Shown here: positions 59,836-64,000 of the stretch, piece after piece | Position numbering within the stretch: the first letter of the stretch is position 1 | How the letters are laid out: each line of letters starts with the position of its first letter | NCBI GenBank assembly: GCA_035468985.1 | Contig: DATISF010000032.1 | Span: forward strand, 24,116 to 88,115 | DNA: 64,000 nt | Direction of reading: 5' to 3' | Source of the DNA: DASVHS01 sp035468985 | Lineage (GTDB): Bacteria > Acidobacteriota > Thermoanaerobaculia > Gp7-AA8 | Position numbers and translations under genes: made by a program | Notes under the pieces: model-generated | Seen by the model: only the letters and a program-made list of their open reading frames with translations | Database searches by the model: none | Told to the model about the DNA's origin: nothing

Positions 59836-62244
59836 ATGCACGCAGTCCTGTTGGCTCTCGTTCTCCAACTGAGCGGCGTCGAGACCGTCACGACCGCCGC
59901 CGATCACTACGACAAGTACGCGTCGGTGGCCTTCGATCGCGAGGCGACGATGTGGATCGCGTACGCCTCGATGCATGGCGATGAGACTTCGATCGTCGTG
60001 CGGTCGAAAGCGGGCGGGCGGTGGTCGGGGGAGGAGCGTCTCGATCGCGGCGAAGGGTTCGAAGGGAATCCCAAACTGATCGTCGACGGCCGCGGAAATC
60101 TGTGGGCGATCTGGCATGGGCGCCGCCACGATCGCTGGAGCATCTTCGCGCGGCGGCACGTGCGAGGGACGTGGCAGGCGGAACAGCGCATCAGTCCGGC
60201 TGACGAGAATGCGCTTCACCCCGTCGCCGCGGTCGACCTGCGCGGCCGCATCTGGATCGCGTACGAGGTGGCGAAGCCGGGCGGCTTCGCGGTCGAGGTC
60301 ATGAATCCCGGTACGAAGCCGAAGCGGATCAGCAGCGGCGGCAGCGATCGTCGTCCGGCCATCGCCGCATCACCGGACGGATCGGTCTGGATCGCCTGGG
60401 ACTCGACGCGCAGCGGGAACTACGACATCTATCTCGCCAACAGCGCGAAGCTCGATCAGCCGGTTCAGGTCACCCGCGACGGCACCGTTGACGACACGCC
60501 GTCGATCGCCTGCGCCCGCGACGGCTCCCTCTGGATCGCCTGGAATGCGATGCGCGGTCACAAGGATGCGCCGTATCGCACGGATCGTCATGGCGGCGAC
60601 GCCTTCGTGCGCGTCTATCGCGACGGCGAGTTTCTCGCGCCGCCGAACGGCGGTCAGGTCAGCTTCGGCGCAGTGAACAAGACGCCGCGCGACGCCGTCG
60701 ATCCGTACTGGCACTGGCGGCAGACGCAGAACTATCCCGTCGTCTTCGTCGACAAGGATGATCGCGCCTGGGTCATCTGGAGGACCGATGCCACCGGCGC
60801 CCACAATTTCGATCTCTGGGCTCGCGTATTCGACAGCGGCCGCGTCTCGTCCGAGTTGCATCTCACCGATTTCTCGCCGGGCCGCGACGAGTTCCCGTCG
60901 CTTGCCGTCGGGCCCGACGGATTGCACATGGCGTGGGAAGCGCAGGCATTGCCGGCCCCGGGCGACGAGGCGAAGTTCGGCGGCGGCGATGTCGACCTCT
61001 ACAACACGCTCGGCATCCACAACGTGATTCTGACGGCTGTGTTGCCGGTCCCGGCAGCCGGGACGGCCGCCGCTCCACTGGAACAGGTCAGTGAGGTCTT
61101 TCGCGAATCCGACGTCAACGAGCCGATGTTTCCCGGACCGCCTCCCCGCACCGCAACGACGACGGACGGGAAGTACCACATCTACTTCGGCGATCCGCAC
61201 AGCCACACGATCCTCTCCGACGCGAAAACCGGCTGGCCCGATCAGCTCCTCGAGCTGGAGCGCGATCGTGAGGGTCTCGATTTCGGCGTCGTCAGCGATC
61301 ACGCCGAGATGGGGAAGCTCCAGACCTCTGAATTTGCCGAGGTTCAACTGACGGCGGAGGCGTTCAGCGAGGGGGGGAGGTTCATGAGCTTGTCGGGGTG
61401 GGAGTGGACAGCGGGACCGGCGTTCGGGCATCGCGTGATCATCTTTCGCGGGAACCCTGTCCTTCCGCTCAGCGCTGCTGCGCCCGAGGGAGACTCGATC
61501 GAGAAGCTGTATGCCCACGTCCGCGGCCACGACGCGGTGATGTCGCCGCATCACACCGGCCATGCGACGTGGGGGCGGTGGAATCCCGATGCGCCGCACG
61601 ACGAGACGCTCGAGCCGAACTTCGAGATCGCGTCGTGGCACGGGCGCAACGAGTACTACGGCAATCCGCACGAGGGGCGGCGCCAGGTTCCCGGGCATCA
61701 ATATCAGGACGCGCTGCGGCGCGGGCGCCATGTCGGCGTGATGGCCGCGAGCGACACGCATCATCTGTCGCCCGGTGAGGGCGGCATCACCGCGGTTCTC
61801 GCGGAGCGGCTCGATCGCGAGTCGATCTTCAATGCCATCCGCAATCGCCGGAACTACGCGACCACCGGCCCGCGCATCGTTCTCGAGTTCACCGCGGCCG
61901 GTGCGCCGATGGGCTCGCGGATCACGCATTCCGGCCCGCTGGAAATGAAGGTTCGCGTCGAAGGAACGGCGGCGATCGACCACGTCGAGATCGTGCGCAA
62001 CCTGATCGACACGTTCGCCGCGATCCGCATCGAGCAGAATCCGAACGGGCCCGACGGCGTCTACATGCTCTACGACGCTGCTGACCCGCAGGGCGGCAAT
62101 CGCCTGGCCAGCAGCGATACGACGAAGCTCACCTTCACGATGCGCGACATCAACGTGCCGTCAGGTGAGGTCAGCTACTACGTCCGGGTCATGCAGGCCG
62201 ACGGCAACCAGGCGTGGTCGTCGCCGATCTGGGTGACGAAGTGA
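59836..62244 (+). CDS. Secreted beta-propeller protein fused to a DUF3604 PHP-type metallohydrolase domain
   Basis: An 802-aa exported protein (short signal MHAVLLALVLQLSG). Residues about 25-390 contain repeated blades with W-I-A-W/Y phrases (TMWIAYAS, NLWAIWHG, SVWIAWDS, SLWIAWNA, AWVIWRTD), i.e. a sialidase- or WD-like propeller. From about 445, YFGDPHSHTILSDA, VVSDHAE, SPHHTGHATWG and MAASDTHHLSPG supply the metal-binding His/Asp set of DUF3604/PHP hydrolases. A C-terminal beta domain follows. It shares the riboswitch transcript, 9 bp after the receptor. Substrate unknown; a thiamine ester or conjugate is one possibility. Confidence 0.75.
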   Translation: MHAVLLALVLQLSGVETVTTAADHYDKYASVAFDREATMWIAYASMHGDETSIVVRSKAGGRWSGEERLDRGEGFEGNPKLIVDGRGNLWAIWHGRRHDRWSIFARRHVRGTWQAEQRISPADENALHPVAAVDLRGRIWIAYEVAKPGGFAVEVMNPGTKPKRISSGGSDRRPAIAASPDGSVWIAWDSTRSGNYDIYLANSAKLDQPVQVTRDGTVDDTPSIACARDGSLWIAWNAMRGHKDAPYRTDRHGGDAFVRVYRDGEFLAPPNGGQVSFGAVNKTPRDAVDPYWHWRQTQNYPVVFVDKDDRAWVIWRTDATGAHNFDLWARVFDSGRVSSELHLTDFSPGRDEFPSLAVGPDGLHMAWEAQALPAPGDEAKFGGGDVDLYNTLGIHNVILTAVLPVPAAGTAAAPLEQVSEVFRESDVNEPMFPGPPPRTATTTDGKYHIYFGDPHSHTILSDAKTGWPDQLLELERDREGLDFGVVSDHAEMGKLQTSEFAEVQLTAEAFSEGGRFMSLSGWEWTAGPAFGHRVIIFRGNPVLPLSAAAPEGDSIEKLYAHVRGHDAVMSPHHTGHATWGRWNPDAPHDETLEPNFEIASWHGRNEYYGNPHEGRRQVPGHQYQDALRRGRHVGVMAASDTHHLSPGEGGITAVLAERLDRESIFNAIRNRRNYATTGPRIVLEFTAAGAPMGSRITHSGPLEMKVRVEGTAAIDHVEIVRNLIDTFAAIRIEQNPNGPDGVYMLYDAADPQGGNRLASSDTTKLTFTMRDINVPSGEVSYYVRVMQADGNQAWSSPIWVTK
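61043..61078. repeat. GGAGCGG palindrome, right half
   Basis: TGCCGGTCCCGGCA hairpin, then GGGACGGCCGCCGCTCCAC containing the right arm. It encodes a PVPAAGTAAAP linker between the propeller and the PHP-type domain. Confidence 0.55.
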
Positions 62245-62837
62245 CGTTTTCTCCGCTCGAGGTCGCCGCGTTCGCGTTCACGCTCGTCAATGTCTGGCTG
62301 GCCGTGAAGGAGAACATCTGGACATGGCCCACCGGCATCGTCGGCGTCGCGCTCTACACGATCGTCAACTATCGGGCGCACCTCTACTCGAATGCCGGGC
62401 TCCAGATCGTCTATCTCCTCCTGTCGATTCACGGCTGGTACGAGTGGCTTCACGGCGGTGAGAACAAAACCGAGCTGCACGTGCGCCGCACGACGCGGCG
62501 GCAGTGGATCTGGTGTCTTTTCGCCGGCAGCGCGGGAACCGCGGCGCTCATCGCGCTTCTCCGCTGGACGACGGATGCCGCGTTTCCGTTCTGGGATGCA
62601 TCGACGACCGCGTTCAGTCTTGTCGGTCAGTGGATGCTGAACGAGAAAATGCTCGAGAACTGGGCGATCTGGCTCGTCGTCGACATCATCTACGTTCCGA
62701 TTTACTTCTTCGGCGGTCAGCGGCTGACGGCCGGTTTGTACGTGATCTTCTGCGTGCTCTGCATCCGGGGATTGATTGAGTGGAAGCGGTCGGTGGCGCG
62801 GGTTTCGGGAATCGGGAATCGGGATTCGGGAGTGTGA
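62241..62837 (+). CDS. pnuT: PnuC-family vitamin permease, probably PnuT (thiamine)
   Basis: A 198-aa membrane protein with six to seven helices. WLAVKENIWTWPTGIVG (about 20-36), YSNAGLQIVYLLLSIHGWYEW (about 50-70) and NEKMLENWAIWLVVDIIYV (about 133-151) are the PnuC-family signatures around the central binding site. PnuC carries nicotinamide riboside and PnuT thiamine; the TPP riboswitch favours thiamine. GTG 62241 overlaps the upstream stop (GTGA). The last 9 residues (VSGIGNRDSGV) are encoded by a heptamer array. Confidence 0.8.
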   Translation: MTFSPLEVAAFAFTLVNVWLAVKENIWTWPTGIVGVALYTIVNYRAHLYSNAGLQIVYLLLSIHGWYEWLHGGENKTELHVRRTTRRQWIWCLFAGSAGTAALIALLRWTTDAAFPFWDASTTAFSLVGQWMLNEKMLENWAIWLVVDIIYVPIYFFGGQRLTAGLYVIFCVLCIRGLIEWKRSVARVSGIGNRDSGV

Positions 62838-63056
62838 GTGGGCGGTCATCGCATCTGCCTCATCGGTCCCGAATGCACCGGCAAGACGACGCTTGCGCAA
62901 CGGCTCGCGGAGCATTTTCATGCCTCATGGGTACCCGAGTTCGCGCGCGAATACGCGGAAGAACGAAACAACCGCCTGACCTACCAGGACGTCGAGCCAA
63001 TCGCGAGAGGCGAGCTGGCGCAACTCTCGAGTCCCGAATCCCGAATCCCCAATCTC
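62805..63056. repeat. Paired heptamer arrays TCGGGAA (62805-62832) and GAATCCC (63029-63056)
   Basis: Four units of TCGGGAA/T/G end 2 bp before the pnuT stop; four reverse-complement units (GAGTCCC, GAATCCC x2, CAATCTC) lie about 195 bp further on, inside the kinase gene. In RNA the two could pair and loop out the start of the kinase gene. The second array encodes SSPESRIPNL, an insert between kinase core segments. Confidence 0.75.
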
Positions 63057-63356
63057 GTCCTCCTCGATACCGACCTCATCTCCACCGTGGTCTACGCACG
63101 CCACTACTACGGCCGATGCCCCGACTGGATCGTCAATGAGGCAAGAGACCGGCGTGCCGGCCTCTATCTGTTGATGGATACGGACGTCGAGTGGAAGGCC
63201 GATGCCGCTCGCGATACGGGCGGTGACGGGCGCGAGGATCTGTTCGATGCCTTTCGCCGCGCGCTCGACGAATTCGAGACCCGATGGGTGATCATTAGCG
63301 GTGACTGGGAGGAGCGGTTCCGATCCGCGATCTCAGTCATCGAGGAACAACTATGA
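62838..63356 (+). CDS. NadR-like P-loop kinase (AAA_28), candidate thiamine kinase
   Basis: A 172-aa kinase domain without the NMN-adenylyltransferase part of NadR. Walker A GPECTGKTT (about 9-17); EFAREYAEERNNRLTYQD (about 34-51) matches the NadR kinase helix; LVLLDTDLIST (about 73-83) is the Walker B region; DTDVEWKADAARDTGG corresponds to the NadR D-x-x-W-x-x-D-x-x-R lid. In NadR this domain phosphorylates nicotinamide riboside. Here the riboswitch and PnuT context suggest it phosphorylates thiamine to trap it; this is inference and nicotinamide riboside remains possible. GTG start directly after the pnuT stop. Confidence 0.75.
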   Translation: MGGHRICLIGPECTGKTTLAQRLAEHFHASWVPEFAREYAEERNNRLTYQDVEPIARGELAQLSSPESRIPNLVLLDTDLISTVVYARHYYGRCPDWIVNEARDRRAGLYLLMDTDVEWKADAARDTGGDGREDLFDAFRRALDEFETRWVIISGDWEERFRSAISVIEEQL

Positions 63357-63889
63357 ATTGGCTGCTGAAGAACTTTCTGCGGGGTCTCATCATCGTCGTA
63401 CCGATCGCCCTCACCATCTACCTCGTCTACGAGACATTCGTGCGGCTCGACCGGCTCCTGGCCATGCCCACTCCGGGACTGGGTCTTCTGATCCTCCTCG
63501 TGGCCACCGTGCTCATCGGCGTGCTGGCCGGAAACATCGTCGGGCGCAACCTTCTGCGGCTGACCGAGGCCGTGTTCACGCGGGCGCCGATCGTGAGGAT
63601 CGTCTATGCGGCCATCAAGGATCTCCTGGAGGCGTTCGTCGGCGACAAGAAACGATTCGATCAGCCGGTCGCCGTCTCCCTCACCAACGAGGTCCGCGCC
63701 CTCGGCTTCGTAACCCAGGAAGATCTTGGATTTCTCTCGATGATGGGGGACGTAGCCGTCTATCTGCCGTTGTCCTACAGCGTGGCGGGAACTCTCGTGA
63801 TCGTGCCGCGCTCCCGCGTCCAGCGGGTCGATGCCGACAGCGCCAGCATCATGGCGCTGATTGTTTCAGGAGGGGTGTCGAGAGTGTGA
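63353..63889 (+). CDS. DUF502 family membrane protein
   Basis: A 178-aa protein with two N-terminal helices (about 8-27 and 43-66) and a conserved cytoplasmic beta domain: RAPIVRIVYAAIKDLLEAF (about 78-96), ALGFVTQE, VYLPLSYSVAGTLVIVPRS, then a Ser-rich ASIMALIVSGG near the end. DUF502 function is unknown. It overlaps the kinase by 4 bp, making it the fifth gene of the riboswitch operon, although its role in thiamine uptake is unproven. Confidence 0.85.
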   Translation: MNWLLKNFLRGLIIVVPIALTIYLVYETFVRLDRLLAMPTPGLGLLILLVATVLIGVLAGNIVGRNLLRLTEAVFTRAPIVRIVYAAIKDLLEAFVGDKKRFDQPVAVSLTNEVRALGFVTQEDLGFLSMMGDVAVYLPLSYSVAGTLVIVPRSRVQRVDADSASIMALIVSGGVSRV

Positions 63890-64000
63890 TTCGGGGTTCG
63901 GGGTTCGGGGTTCGGGGTTCGCGGTTCGGGGTTCGGGGTTCGCGGTTCGGAGTTCGCTCTCTGCCGAACCCCGACCTCCGAACCCCGAACCCCGAACCCC
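63890..64000. repeat. TTCGGGG heptamer array with complementary partner at the window edge
   Basis: About ten 7-bp units (TTCGGGG, TTCGCGG, TTCGGAG) run from the base after the DUF502 stop to about 63959. CCGAACC/CCCGAAC-type reverse complements occupy about 63964-64000 and continue past the edge. The arms can form a long hairpin and may terminate the operon. Confidence 0.85.

Noticed and set aside
63890..64000. Possible CRISPR array
   Set aside because: Units are 7 bp without spacers and the second half is the reverse complement of the first; there is no repeat-spacer structure and no cas gene.

Overview
The window is high-GC DNA with tight, mostly operonic gene packing. An Acidobacteriota-type soil or environmental genome fits best. 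The reasons are an Oar-like TonB receptor with a carboxypeptidase-regulatory N-terminus, large GT-C membrane glycosyltransferases, a zinc-type S14, System I cytochrome c maturation, and many palindromic repeats between and inside genes. This placement is inference from gene content; no 16S gene or taxonomic search was available.

Layout. (1) 1-11.9 kb: an envelope-glycan neighbourhood with four or five GT-C-like membrane proteins, a sedoheptulose-7-phosphate isomerase-like SIS protein, a TMTC-type TPR protein, and small metabolic genes (DUF4186, cupin, ornithine cyclodeaminase family). (2) 11.9-14.8 kb: a 973-aa TonB-dependent Oar-like receptor, divergent from the next block. (3) 15.0-35.6 kb: one uninterrupted str-S10-spc-alpha superoperon, rpsL to rplQ, with secY, adk, map, infA and rpmJ. 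It starts at a near-consensus sigma70 promoter (15029-15057) and ends at a clear intrinsic terminator (35554-35578). Dispersed hairpin repeats sit between several of these genes. (4) 35.6-50.1 kb: accessory genes (decayed alpha/beta-hydrolase, SET protein, M28 peptidase, DUF4097 protein, two hotdog thioesterases, SDR remnant, EamA transporter, isochorismatase-like protein, hydroxyacid dehydrogenase), a TetR regulator divergent from an ABC exporter with a palindromic operator, and a minus-strand envelope-protein operon (aminopeptidase P, HEAT-cyclophilin fusion, small membrane protein, CPBP protease, paired small exported proteins). (5) 50.2-57.5 kb: a complete ccmABCDEFGHI cluster. (6) 57.5-63.9 kb: a TPP riboswitch followed by a tight five-gene operon: TonB receptor, beta-propeller/DUF3604 PHP-type protein, PnuC/PnuT-like permease, NadR-type P-loop kinase, DUF502 protein.

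The most interesting system is the last one. The riboswitch identifies the operon as thiamine-responsive. Its order suggests outer-membrane capture, a periplasmic PHP-type hydrolase, inner-membrane facilitated uptake and phosphorylation-trapping by a NadR-like kinase. If so, that kinase would be a candidate non-canonical thiamine kinase. The second theme is a dense set of structured repeats: GGAGCGG three-way-junction palindromes that also lie inside proteins, GTAGG/CCTACG double hairpins, CATCCTGAG/GAAGGATCTC elements, a 73-bp perfect-arm hairpin, and heptamer arrays with complementary partners, several of them abutting the 3' ends of genes.
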